Shown in pieces: positions 1-5,902 of a stretch of DNA of 7,756 nucleotides. The translations under genes and the position numbers were made by a program. How positions within the stretch are numbered: position 1 is the stretch's first letter; the number at the start of each line of letters is the position of its first letter. The notes under the pieces were generated by a model. That model was not told where the DNA came from. It saw only the letters and a program-made list of their open reading frames with translations, and did not search any database. Source of the DNA: an uncultured Eubacteriales bacterium (GTDB lineage: Bacteria; Bacillota; Clostridia; Christensenellales; Borkfalkiaceae); contig USHO01000049.1 of NCBI GenBank assembly GCA_900554485.1, positions 1 to 7,756 on the forward strand. Reading direction: 5' to 3'.

Positions 1-426
1 AAGGGCGGTAGAAAAATGAAGTTTGCCGCTCTGATGGTTGTCGGCGACGGAAACGGCGTTGTAGGCGTAGGCCTCGGCAAGTCCGTCGAGATACCCGATG
101 CAGTCAACAAGGGCATTGAAGACGCAAAGAAAAATCTCGTCAGAATCTCCCTTAAAGGCACAACTATTCCTCATGAAATAGTTGCTTGCTACGGTGCCAG
201 CCGCGTGGTTCTTAAACCCGCTGCAAAAGGTACCGGCGTTATCGCGGGCGGTCCCGTCCGCGCGGTCATGGAGGCTGCAGGCATTAAAAACATAAGAACG
301 AAATCGCACGGTTCGTCCAACCCCGTAAATATGGTTAAAGCCGTAATCACGGGTCTCAACGAACTCAGAACCGCCGAACAGGTCGCGGCTCTTCGCGGAA
401 AATCCGCAGAAGAGATTATGGCGTAA
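1..426 (+). CDS. rpsE: 30S ribosomal protein S5, 5' end cut off by the window
   Basis: S5 is a small-subunit protein that helps form the mRNA entry region and contributes to decoding accuracy. The frame is open from base 1 and the first visible residues, KGGRK, match the start of the family's RNA-binding domain; compared with a typical 166-residue Bacillus S5, about 25 N-terminal residues are missing, so 141 are visible. Family hallmarks seen are VVGDGNG, the DAKKNL helix, TTIPHEI, GTGVIAGGPVRAVME and the C-terminal LRGKSAEEI. The ATG at 16 is internal (the Met of RKMKFAAL) and should not be taken as the start. The stop codon TAA (424-426) lies inside the ribosome binding site of the next gene, so the two are probably translationally coupled. 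Identification is secure; only the true start is unknown. Confidence 0.98.
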   Translation, partial: KGGRKMKFAALMVVGDGNGVVGVGLGKSVEIPDAVNKGIEDAKKNLVRISLKGTTIPHEIVACYGASRVVLKPAAKGTGVIAGGPVRAVMEAAGIKNIRTKSHGSSNPVNMVKAVITGLNELRTAEQVAALRGKSAEEIMA

Positions 427-438
427 GGAGGCTTTCGA

Positions 439-642
439 ATGGCAACGAAGAAAAAGGAAACTGTCGAACAGTTGAAAGTAACTCTCGTTAAAAGCACCAT
501 CGCGTGCCTTCCCAAGCAGAAGGCGGTTTGCGAGGCGCTCGGACTTCACAAAATAAATCAGTCTAAGGTCTTTACGGATAACGCGGCGCTCAGAGGTCAA
601 CTCGCGCTCGTTCCTCACCTCGTAAAGGTCGAAAAGGCGTAA
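439..642 (+). CDS. rpmD: 50S ribosomal protein L30
   Basis: L30 is a small protein on the large subunit surface. The 67-residue product begins with a short lysine-rich extension (ATKKKETVEQ) and then follows the family pattern: LKVTLVKSTI, PKQKAV, ALGLHKINQ, and the C-terminal LVPHLVKVE. It is slightly longer than the usual ~60 residues because of the N-terminal extension. The start is fixed by TAAGGAGG at 424-431, seven bases upstream, which overlaps the rpsE stop. One oddity is that the usual Ile-Gly-Arg after KST is Ile-Ala-Cys here. Like most Bacillota L30s it sits between S5 and L15, and its order in the spc operon supports the call. Confidence 0.96.
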   Translation: MATKKKETVEQLKVTLVKSTIACLPKQKAVCEALGLHKINQSKVFTDNAALRGQLALVPHLVKVEKA

Positions 643-654
643 GGTAGGCAGACA

Positions 655-1101
655 ATGAGAATAGATACTTTAAGTCCCGCGGAAGGTTCGAGAACTTCCG
701 TCAAAAGACTCGGTCGCGGTATCGGCTCCGGACTCGGTAAGACCTCCGGTAAAGGTCACAAAGGTCAGTGGGCGCGTAGCGGCGGCGGCGTAAGACCCGG
801 ATTCGAAGGCGGTCAGATGCCGTTGACGAGAAGAGTTCCCAAACGCGGATTCAACAATCATTTCAGAAAGGTTTACGCCGTAGTAAACCTCGAACAACTT
901 TCCGCTTTCGAGGCCGGCGCGGTCGTCGATTTCGAGACTTTGCTTGACGCGGGTCTCATCAAAGAAGTCAAGAACGCGGTAGGTCTCAAAGTGCTTGCGG
1001 GCGGCGAATTGAACGTCGCATTGACCGTAAAAGCCGCTAAGTTCTCGGTAGCCGCGAAAGAGGCGATCGAAAAAGCGGGCGGCACCTGCGAACAGGCTTA
1101 A
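655..1101 (+). CDS. rplO: 50S ribosomal protein L15
   Basis: L15 is an early-assembly protein of the large subunit whose extended N-terminal arm threads into 23S rRNA. The 148 residues match the family in length. The glycine- and arginine-rich N-terminal arm is plain: GRGIGSGLGKTSGKGHKGQ (about 20-38), RSGGGVRPGFEGGQMPL (41-57) and RRVPKRGFNN (59-68). The globular C-terminal half ends with KAGGTCEQA, where many relatives have a KAGG motif. The gap from rpmD is 12 bases and carries only a weak, split binding site (AAGGTAGG, 641-648), so translation may depend partly on ribosomes finishing rpmD. Identification is secure. Confidence 0.97.
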   Translation: MRIDTLSPAEGSRTSVKRLGRGIGSGLGKTSGKGHKGQWARSGGGVRPGFEGGQMPLTRRVPKRGFNNHFRKVYAVVNLEQLSAFEAGAVVDFETLLDAGLIKEVKNAVGLKVLAGGELNVALTVKAAKFSVAAKEAIEKAGGTCEQA

Positions 1102-1123
1102 CGAGCCACAGCGGAGGTAAAAG

Positions 1124-2473
1124 ATGTTCGAAACTCTCAAAAAAGCATTTAAGGTCAAAGAGATAAGAGTAAAAATCTGGTGGACGCTTTTGTTCCTGCT
1201 TATTTACAGAATAGGCTGCTACATTCCCGTTCCCGGCGTAGGTACGGCTTTGCTCAGCGAAACCGATTTGACGCAGACCTCTTATCTTCAGATCATGAGT
1301 ATGATGACGGGCGGCTCGCTCGCGCAAGGCACGCTTTTCGCAATGGGTATCGGACCGTACATCAACTCCTCGATTATAATTCAGCTGCTTGCGGTTGCGA
1401 TTCCCCCGCTCGAAAGATTATCCAAACAGGGCGAAGAGGGCAGAAAGAAGATAGCCAACTACACGCGTTATCTCACATTGCTCCTTGCGGTGATTCAGTC
1501 GGTAGGCATACTAGTAAGTTACGGCAGCGTAACGGGTTCGGACAGCCAACTCGTAAGACTTCTTGCGGGCGGCGCGGATAACGTTACCGGATTTACGAAG
1601 TTCCTTACCTACGTTATAATGATACTCTTCTATACGGCAGGTACCTGCATAACGATGTGGATCGGCGAAAGAATAACCGATCACGGCGTTTCCAACGGTA
1701 TATCGCTGCTTATCTTCGCGGGTATCATCGCGTCTGCCGGACAGTTCTTCGTACAGGAATGCACGACGGTCTTCGGCGGAAGTTTCGATTCGACCGCGAG
1801 AATAGAACTGCTCAGATTCGTGGGTTATCTCCTTATAATCATCGTCGTATTCGGCGCGATCGTATGGGTGGAACTTGCCGAAAGAAAGATAACCGTTCAG
1901 TACGCCAAACAGATAAAGGGCAACAAGATGTACGGCGGACAGTCGACCGTTATTCCGATAAAGGTCAACGCCAACGGCGTTATGCCGCTCATCTTCGCGT
2001 TTTCGATACTTTCGTTCCCCGAACTTATATTCGCTCTCGTCGGCTGGACCAAAGGTTCGTCGTGGTGGAGCACATGGCTCGGCGCGAATTCGAGATATCC
2101 GTTCTACGCGATCGCTCTCTGCCTGTTCATCGTATTCTTCGCGTTCTTCTACTCGCAGATACAGTTCAACCCCGAAGATATTTCCAAGACGATTCAGCAG
2201 AACGGCGGATTTATCCCGGGTATCAGACCCGGTAAACCCACTGCGGACTATCTTAAAAAGATAAACGACAGACTTACGCTTTTCGGAGCGATATTCCTTG
2301 CGATACTTGCGCTTATCCCGACGGTAGTGCTTAACCTTATTCTTCCGTCGAACGCAAGTTCGGGCGCGTTCAGCGCAACGGGAATGCTCATCTGCGTATC
2401 CGTCGCGATAGAGTTCAACACCGCGCTCGAATCCCAGATAATGATGAAAGCGCATAAAGGATTCCTGAAGTAA
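1124..2473 (+). CDS. secY: Protein translocase channel subunit SecY
   Basis: SecY is the central pore of the SecYEG complex, moving unfolded preproteins across, or laterally into, the cytoplasmic membrane, powered by SecA or the ribosome. The 449-residue product has about ten hydrophobic segments as expected. Recognisable parts are the first segment and plug region (about 20-75, with GGSLAQGT and MGIGPYINSSII), the TMWIGERITDHGVSNGISL stretch (177-195), the cytoplasmic loop before segment 7 (AERKITVQYAKQIKG, then MYGGQST, 252-275) and the loop before segment 9 (GGFIPGIRPGKPTADYL, 361-377). That last loop holds Arg368, equivalent by position to the SecA-contacting Arg357 of E. coli. The tail is MKAHKGFLK. 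GGAGG at 1113-1117 lies six bases before the ATG. As in other Bacillota it is followed directly by adk and map. Confidence 0.98.
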   Translation: MFETLKKAFKVKEIRVKIWWTLLFLLIYRIGCYIPVPGVGTALLSETDLTQTSYLQIMSMMTGGSLAQGTLFAMGIGPYINSSIIIQLLAVAIPPLERLSKQGEEGRKKIANYTRYLTLLLAVIQSVGILVSYGSVTGSDSQLVRLLAGGADNVTGFTKFLTYVIMILFYTAGTCITMWIGERITDHGVSNGISLLIFAGIIASAGQFFVQECTTVFGGSFDSTARIELLRFVGYLLIIIVVFGAIVWVELAERKITVQYAKQIKGNKMYGGQSTVIPIKVNANGVMPLIFAFSILSFPELIFALVGWTKGSSWWSTWLGANSRYPFYAIALCLFIVFFAFFYSQIQFNPEDISKTIQQNGGFIPGIRPGKPTADYLKKINDRLTLFGAIFLAILALIPTVVLNLILPSNASSGAFSATGMLICVSVAIEFNTALESQIMMKAHKGFLK

Positions 2474-2474
2474 G

Positions 2475-3095
2475 ATGAAGATAGTCTTGTTAGGCGCGCC
2501 CGGCGCGGGTAAAGGCACTCAGGCCGTAAGGCTTGCCGAAAGGTATAAAGTGCCGCATATATCGACGGGCGACATTTTCAGAAAAAACATCAAAGAACGT
2601 ACACCGATCGGGGTCGAGGCAAAGTCTTATATAGACAAAGGTCAACTCGTCCCCGACGAGGTAACGATCAGGATAGTCAAAGACAGGTTGCAGGAAAAAG
2701 ACTGCGAAAACGGGTATCTTCTCGACGGGTTTCCGAGAAACGTATTTCAGGCGAAAGCGCTTGACGATTTTTCGGAAGTCGACAAGGTCGTCAACATAGA
2801 CGTGCCTTTACACAAACTGATGAGAAGAATTACCGGCAGAAGAGTTTGCGGCAAGTGCGGCGAATCTTACCATATAGATTATCTTGACGGTAAGACGGAA
2901 TGCGGCAAATGCGGCGGAAATCTCACGCAGAGAGCCGACGATAACGAGGAGACAGTAAAAAGTCGTCTTGACGTATACGTCGGTCAGACCGCTCCTTTGA
3001 CCGAATATTATAAAGAACGCGGAGTTCTCGTCGACGTCGACGGAGACGGAACGATGGACGAAGTGTTCGAGACAATCGTCCGGAAGTTAGGCTGA
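2475..3095 (+). CDS. adk: Adenylate kinase, zinc-type LID
   Basis: Adk catalyses ATP + AMP to 2 ADP in the cytoplasm. Seen in the 206-residue product: the P-loop GAPGAGKGT (8-16), the AMP-binding STGDIFR (30-36), DGFPR (84-88), and the LID domain (about 117-164) with four cysteines, Cys125, Cys128, Cys143 and Cys146, as two CGKCG knuckles, followed by QRADDNEETVKSRL. Four-Cys LIDs bind a structural zinc in Gram-positive relatives. The spacing between the Cys pairs is 14 residues, whereas the Bacillus enzymes have 16, so the LID hairpin is slightly shorter and lacks the common Pro-Pro turn. The start is one base after the secY stop; the only binding-site-like sequence is AAAGGA inside the end of secY (2456-2461), so translation is probably coupled to secY. 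Confidence 0.97.
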   Translation: MKIVLLGAPGAGKGTQAVRLAERYKVPHISTGDIFRKNIKERTPIGVEAKSYIDKGQLVPDEVTIRIVKDRLQEKDCENGYLLDGFPRNVFQAKALDDFSEVDKVVNIDVPLHKLMRRITGRRVCGKCGESYHIDYLDGKTECGKCGGNLTQRADDNEETVKSRLDVYVGQTAPLTEYYKERGVLVDVDGDGTMDEVFETIVRKLG

Positions 3096-3099
3096 AAAC

Positions 3100-3837
3100 A
3101 TGATTTACATTAAAAGCGATAAAGAAATCGAACTTATGCGCAAACCCTGCGCAATAGTGAGAGACGTTCTCAACCTCTGTCAGGATAAGATAAAGGCGGG
3201 CATGACCACGAGAGAACTCGATAAGATTGCTCACGATTATATAGTGGCCTGCGGGGCGAAACCTTCGTTTTTAGGTTACGGCGGATTTCCGACCGCGACG
3301 TGCATCTCGATAGACGAGGTCGTCGTTCACGGTTTCCCGTCGGACAGAATAATCGAAGAGGATATGATCGTCAGCGTGGACGTGGGCGCGTACTTCAACG
3401 GGTTCCACGGCGACGCGGCAAGAAGTCTTTACGTCGGGCATATAAGCCCGGAAAAGAAGAAACTCATCGACGTTACGAGGGAATGTTTCTTTGAAGGCAT
3501 CAAGGGCATCTGTATCGGCAGCGCGCTCGGCGACATCGGGGCGCAGGTACAGGCTCACGCCGAAGAAAACGGTTTCTCGGTCGTAAGGGATATGGTCGGG
3601 CACGGCGTAGGCAAAAACCTGCACGAAGACCCCAGCGTTCCGAATTACGGCAAAAGAGGCACGGGCATAAGACTTAAACGCAATATGACGATAGCGATAG
3701 AGCCCATGATAAATATGGGCGGCTACGAAGTCGATATAGACGGCTGGAAGTGCGTTACACACGACGGGAAACCTTCGGCGCATTACGAAAACACCGTGCT
3801 TATCGGCGACAACGGAGTAGAGATACTCACGCTTTGA
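3100..3837 (+). CDS. map: Type I methionine aminopeptidase
   Basis: Removes the initiator methionine from nascent proteins after deformylation, using a dinuclear metal centre. The 245-residue length and lack of an N-terminal extension fit bacterial type Ia enzymes. All five metal ligands are visible: Asp94 (SVDVG), Asp105 (HGDAAR), His168 (GHGVG), Glu201 (AIEPM) and Glu230 (HYENT). Two further active-site histidines are present, His77 (VVHGFP) and His175 (LHEDP). The gene starts four bases after adk, with only a weak GGAAG (3082-3086) upstream, again suggesting coupled translation in the secY-adk-map block. Two stops in tandem (TGA then TAA, 3835-3840) close it. It is intact and expected to be active. 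Confidence 0.97.
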   Translation: MIYIKSDKEIELMRKPCAIVRDVLNLCQDKIKAGMTTRELDKIAHDYIVACGAKPSFLGYGGFPTATCISIDEVVVHGFPSDRIIEEDMIVSVDVGAYFNGFHGDAARSLYVGHISPEKKKLIDVTRECFFEGIKGICIGSALGDIGAQVQAHAEENGFSVVRDMVGHGVGKNLHEDPSVPNYGKRGTGIRLKRNMTIAIEPMINMGGYEVDIDGWKCVTHDGKPSAHYENTVLIGDNGVEILTL

Positions 3838-3844
3838 TAAAAAA

Positions 3845-3912
3845 TCGCGCGCGCAAATTCTGATGGTAAAAAGTGTAAACTTTACTGAAAGGAAGACGCT
3901 GACTGCGCGCGA
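3845..3912 (+). promoter_or_regulatory. Nested inverted repeats in the map-infA gap (possible RNA leader)
   Basis: The 126-base gap between map and infA contains a GC-only outer repeat: TCGCGCGC (3845-3852) can pair with GCGCGCGA (3905-3912), with a register-shifted alternative of CGCGCGCA (3848-3855) against TGCGCGCG (3904-3911). Inside lies a small hairpin, AAAGT (3870-3874) with ACTTT (3879-3883), closed by GTAA, a GNRA-type tetraloop. There is no T-run after the outer stem, so this is not an intrinsic terminator, and I see no good sigma-A promoter. It may be an RNA structure controlling or processing the message ahead of infA; that role is inference. Confidence 0.4.
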
Positions 3913-3948
3913 AAATATAGCAAGGGCAACCTTAGCGAAAATAGAATT

Positions 3949-3953
3949 GGAGG
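3949..3953 (+). promoter_or_regulatory. Ribosome binding site that fixes the GTG start of infA
   Basis: GGAGG lies 10 bases upstream of GTG at 3964 and there is no ATG in that frame nearby. Starting at this GTG gives exactly the conserved N-terminus of IF-1 (SKDDVIE), so the non-ATG start is well supported. Confidence 0.8.
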
Positions 3954-3963
3954 AAGATATACT

Positions 3964-4185
3964 GTGTCAAAAGACGACGTAATCGAGGCGGAAGGCGTTA
4001 TCGAAGAGGCGTTACCGAACGCTACGTTCAAAGTAAAACTTACGAACGGATTCGTGATAACCGCTTACATTTCGGGTAAACTCCGTATGAATTATATCAA
4101 GATAATTCCCGGGGATTCGGTAAAAATCGAAATGAGTCCGTACGATCTGACGAAAGGTCGAATAGTATGGCGTAGCAAAAACTGA
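3964..4185 (+). CDS. infA: Translation initiation factor IF-1
   Basis: IF-1 binds the 30S A-site during initiation and works with IF-2 and IF-3. The 73-residue product is a single OB-fold (S1-like) domain of normal length, with the family signatures SKDDVIEAEG (2-11), ALPNATFKV (16-24), ISGKLRMNYI (36-45), PGD (49-51) and SPYDLTKGRI (58-67). The start is GTG, unlike all the other complete genes here, which use ATG. In many Bacillota a small KOW-domain protein gene lies between map and infA; none is present here and the gap instead holds inverted repeats. rpmJ follows 39 bases later. Identification is secure. Confidence 0.97.
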   Translation: MSKDDVIEAEGVIEEALPNATFKVKLTNGFVITAYISGKLRMNYIKIIPGDSVKIEMSPYDLTKGRIVWRSKN

Positions 4186-4224
4186 CCCAATTTTATAACC
4201 AAAAAAAATCGGAGGATTTTAACA

Positions 4225-4341
4225 ATGAAAGTAAGACCATCAGTAAAACCCATGTGCGACAAATGCAGAGTCATTAAAAGAGAAGGCAAGGTTATGGTTA
4301 TCTGCTCGAAAAACAAGAGCCATAAACAAAGACAAGGCTAA
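4225..4341 (+). CDS. rpmJ: 50S ribosomal protein L36, zinc-binding form
   Basis: L36 is the smallest ribosomal protein, binding 23S rRNA late in large-subunit assembly. The 38-codon gene begins MKVRPSVKPMCDKC and ends SHKQRQG, both diagnostic of L36. The zinc ligands of the Cys3His ribbon are intact: Cys11, Cys14, Cys27 and His33. Five residues separate Cys27 and His33, as in the 38-residue E. coli protein; the 37-residue Bacillus form has four. GGAGGA at 4211-4216, eight bases upstream, sets the start, preceded by a run of eight A. Having a single zinc-type L36 in the operon suggests that zinc-free paralogues, if any, are elsewhere in the genome. Short but certain. Confidence 0.97.
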   Translation: MKVRPSVKPMCDKCRVIKREGKVMVICSKNKSHKQRQG

Positions 4342-4363
4342 CGGATTTACTTTTGATTTTTAC

Positions 4364-4381
4364 GGCGCGTGAAAGCGCGTC
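4364..4381 (+). promoter_or_regulatory. GNRA-capped hairpin in the rpmJ-rpsM gap
   Basis: GGCGCGT (4364-4370) pairs with GCGCGTC (4375-4381) around a GAAA tetraloop: seven pairs, five Watson-Crick and two G-U. The downstream sequence is A-rich rather than T-rich, so it does not look like an intrinsic terminator on either strand. It sits in the 89-base gap just ahead of rpsM, the place where the alpha-operon S4 control site lies in E. coli. No resemblance to the E. coli pseudoknot is claimed; a control or processing role is inference. I see no convincing promoter in this gap. Confidence 0.45.
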
Positions 4382-4430
4382 AACCCAAAACAAAAAAATT
4401 ATTTATTAAAAAAATTCGGAGGATATACAA

Positions 4431-4808
4431 ATGGCTCGTATTGCCGGCGTAGATTTACCAAGAGAAAAACGCGTTGAGATCGGTATCACTTATATATACG
4501 GTATCGGCAGACCGACCGCGCAGAAAATACTCAAAGAAACCGGCGTCAATCCCGACGTAAGAGTAAAGGACCTTACCGAGGACGACGTCGCTAAACTCAG
4601 AGAGTACATCGAACATCACCTCAAAGTAGAGGGCGAACTTAAAAGCGAAGTAAGTCTTAACATCAAAAGACTTATGGAAATCGGCTGCTATCGCGGCGTA
4701 AGACACAGAAAAGGTTTGCCTGTAAGAGGTCAGAGCACTAAGAGAAACGCGAGAACCAGAAAAGGTCCGCGTCGCACGGTCGCCAAGAAGAAGACCGCTA
4801 CCAAGTAA
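4431..4808 (+). CDS. rpsM: 30S ribosomal protein S13
   Basis: S13 sits in the head of the small subunit and contacts the P-site tRNA and the large subunit. The 125-residue product has the family N-terminus MARIAGVDLPREKR, the helix-hairpin-helix region YIYGIGRPTAQKIL (21-34), the CYRGVRHRKGLPVRGQ stretch (86-101) and the basic NARTRKG (106-112), then a lysine-rich tail that reaches toward the P-site. It is of normal length. GGAGG at 4418-4422 lies eight bases before the ATG, in a context nearly identical to that before rpmJ. It opens the rpsM-rpsK-rpsD-rpoA-rplQ block, the classical alpha operon order. Confidence 0.97.
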   Translation: MARIAGVDLPREKRVEIGITYIYGIGRPTAQKILKETGVNPDVRVKDLTEDDVAKLREYIEHHLKVEGELKSEVSLNIKRLMEIGCYRGVRHRKGLPVRGQSTKRNARTRKGPRRTVAKKKTATK

Positions 4809-4826
4809 TAGAAGGAGGACTAAATA

Positions 4827-5219
4827 ATGGCTGTCGCTAAAAAAGTCGTTAAAAAACGTAAAGAACTTAAAAACGTTGATAAAGGACAGGTTCATATCCA
4901 ATCCTCGTTCAATAACACCATCGTAACCGTTACCGATGCAAACGGTAACGCCATCACGCAGTGCAGCGCGGGCGCGCTCGGCTACAAAGGTTCGAGAAAG
5001 AGTACGCCGTTCGCGGCGCAGCAGGCGTCCGAAACCGCTGCCAAAGCGGCTATGGAACACGGACTTCGTTCGGTCGAAGTATTCGTTAAGGGACCCGGTC
5101 AGGGCAGAGAGTCAGCAATCCGCGCTCTCGGCAACGTAGGTCTTGAAGTAACACTCATTTCCGACGTTTCGCCCATTCCTCACAACGGATGCCGTCCGCC
5201 GAAACGCCGCAGAGTATAA
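4827..5219 (+). CDS. rpsK: 30S ribosomal protein S11
   Basis: S11 lies on the platform of the small subunit near the E-site and the anti-Shine-Dalgarno helix. The 130 residues are the family length. Seen: a basic N-terminus, the core GQVHIQSSFNNTIVTVTD (20-37), SAGALGYKGSRKSTPFAAQ (47-65), KGPGQGRESAIRAL (88-101) and the conserved end HNGCRPPKRRRV (119-130). AAGGAGG (4812-4818) is eight bases before the ATG. The gene lies 18 bases after rpsM and 18 before rpsD, so all three are on one transcript with no room for separate promoters. Identification is secure. Confidence 0.98.
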   Translation: MAVAKKVVKKRKELKNVDKGQVHIQSSFNNTIVTVTDANGNAITQCSAGALGYKGSRKSTPFAAQQASETAAKAAMEHGLRSVEVFVKGPGQGRESAIRALGNVGLEVTLISDVSPIPHNGCRPPKRRRV

Positions 5220-5237
5220 TAGGAGGTAGCGAGAACA

Positions 5238-5864
5238 ATGGCTAAATATACCGATGCAAAATGCCGCTTATGCAGACGCGAAGGCGGAAAGTTGTTCCTT
5301 AAAGGGGATAAGTGCTATAAAACGTCCTGCCCGTTTGAAAAACGTCCGGTAGCTCCCGGTCAGCACGGCGCGGACAGAAAGAAGGTTTCCGAATACGGAC
5401 TCCAGCTTCGTGAAAAACAGAAGACCAAGAGAATTTACGGCGTACTCGAAAAGCAGTTCAGAGAGTACTACGAAAAAGCAGATAAGATGAAGGGCATCAC
5501 CGGTGAGAACATGCTCTCCCTTCTCGAAAGACGTCTCGATAACGTCGTTTACAGAATGGGTATAGCGGTTTCCCGTTCGCAGGCGAGACAACTCGTAACG
5601 CATGCGCACTTCACCGTAAACGGTCGCCCCGTAGACATCGCCTCGTTCGAGGTTAAAGTCGGCGACGTAATTGCCGTTAAAGAAACCAAGAAGGATTCCA
5701 CTTATTTCGCAGCCGTAAAAGGAACCGCGAAGAGCGGAAAAATGCCCAAATGGCTTGATTTCGACACCGAGAAACTCGAGGGCAAAATACTTGCGCTCCC
5801 GACGAGAGAAGATATCGATTCGCAGATAAACGAACAGATGATCGTCGAGTTGTATTCTAAATAA
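5238..5864 (+). CDS. rpsD: 30S ribosomal protein S4, cysteine-containing form
   Basis: S4 is a primary 16S-binding protein that starts assembly of the 30S body; in several bacteria it also represses its own operon by binding a leader RNA. The 208-residue product has an N-terminal zinc-knuckle candidate with Cys9, Cys12, Cys26 and Cys31, a central helical domain (EYGLQLREKQKTK, 52-64), and the S4 RNA-binding domain (about 94-155, with LERRLDNVVYRMG and SRSQARQLVTHAHFTVNG). It ends IVELYSK, as in the family. AGGAGG at 5221-5226 is 11 bases before the ATG. The 18-base gap upstream leaves no space for an rpsD-specific leader like that known in Bacillus, so any S4 feedback should act further upstream. 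Confidence 0.98.
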   Translation: MAKYTDAKCRLCRREGGKLFLKGDKCYKTSCPFEKRPVAPGQHGADRKKVSEYGLQLREKQKTKRIYGVLEKQFREYYEKADKMKGITGENMLSLLERRLDNVVYRMGIAVSRSQARQLVTHAHFTVNGRPVDIASFEVKVGDVIAVKETKKDSTYFAAVKGTAKSGKMPKWLDFDTEKLEGKILALPTREDIDSQINEQMIVELYSK

Positions 5865-5902
5865 TATATACCAAAGAATTATTAAACAGGAGGTATATTA
5901 CT

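Noticed and set aside
16..426. Taking the ATG at 16 as the start of rpsE
   Set aside because: The frame is open upstream to base 1 and the residues KGGRK before it are part of the conserved S5 domain, so the real start is outside the window.
1180..2518. Long open frames in other phases over secY (1180-1581, 1657-2235 on +; 1511-2518 on -)
   Set aside because: They lie wholly or mostly within secY, are rich in arginine as expected of shadow frames, and have no family features.
3030..3041. Perfect 12-base palindrome GTCGACGTCGAC near the end of adk
   Set aside because: It encodes Val-Asp-Val-Asp of the normal protein and arises from repeated GTC-GAC codons; no regulatory reason to expect a site there.
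3863..3982. A 39-codon open frame in the map-infA gap overlapping the start of infA
   Set aside because: It has no ribosome binding site, no recognisable motif and overlaps the infA start in another frame; the inverted repeats explain the region better.
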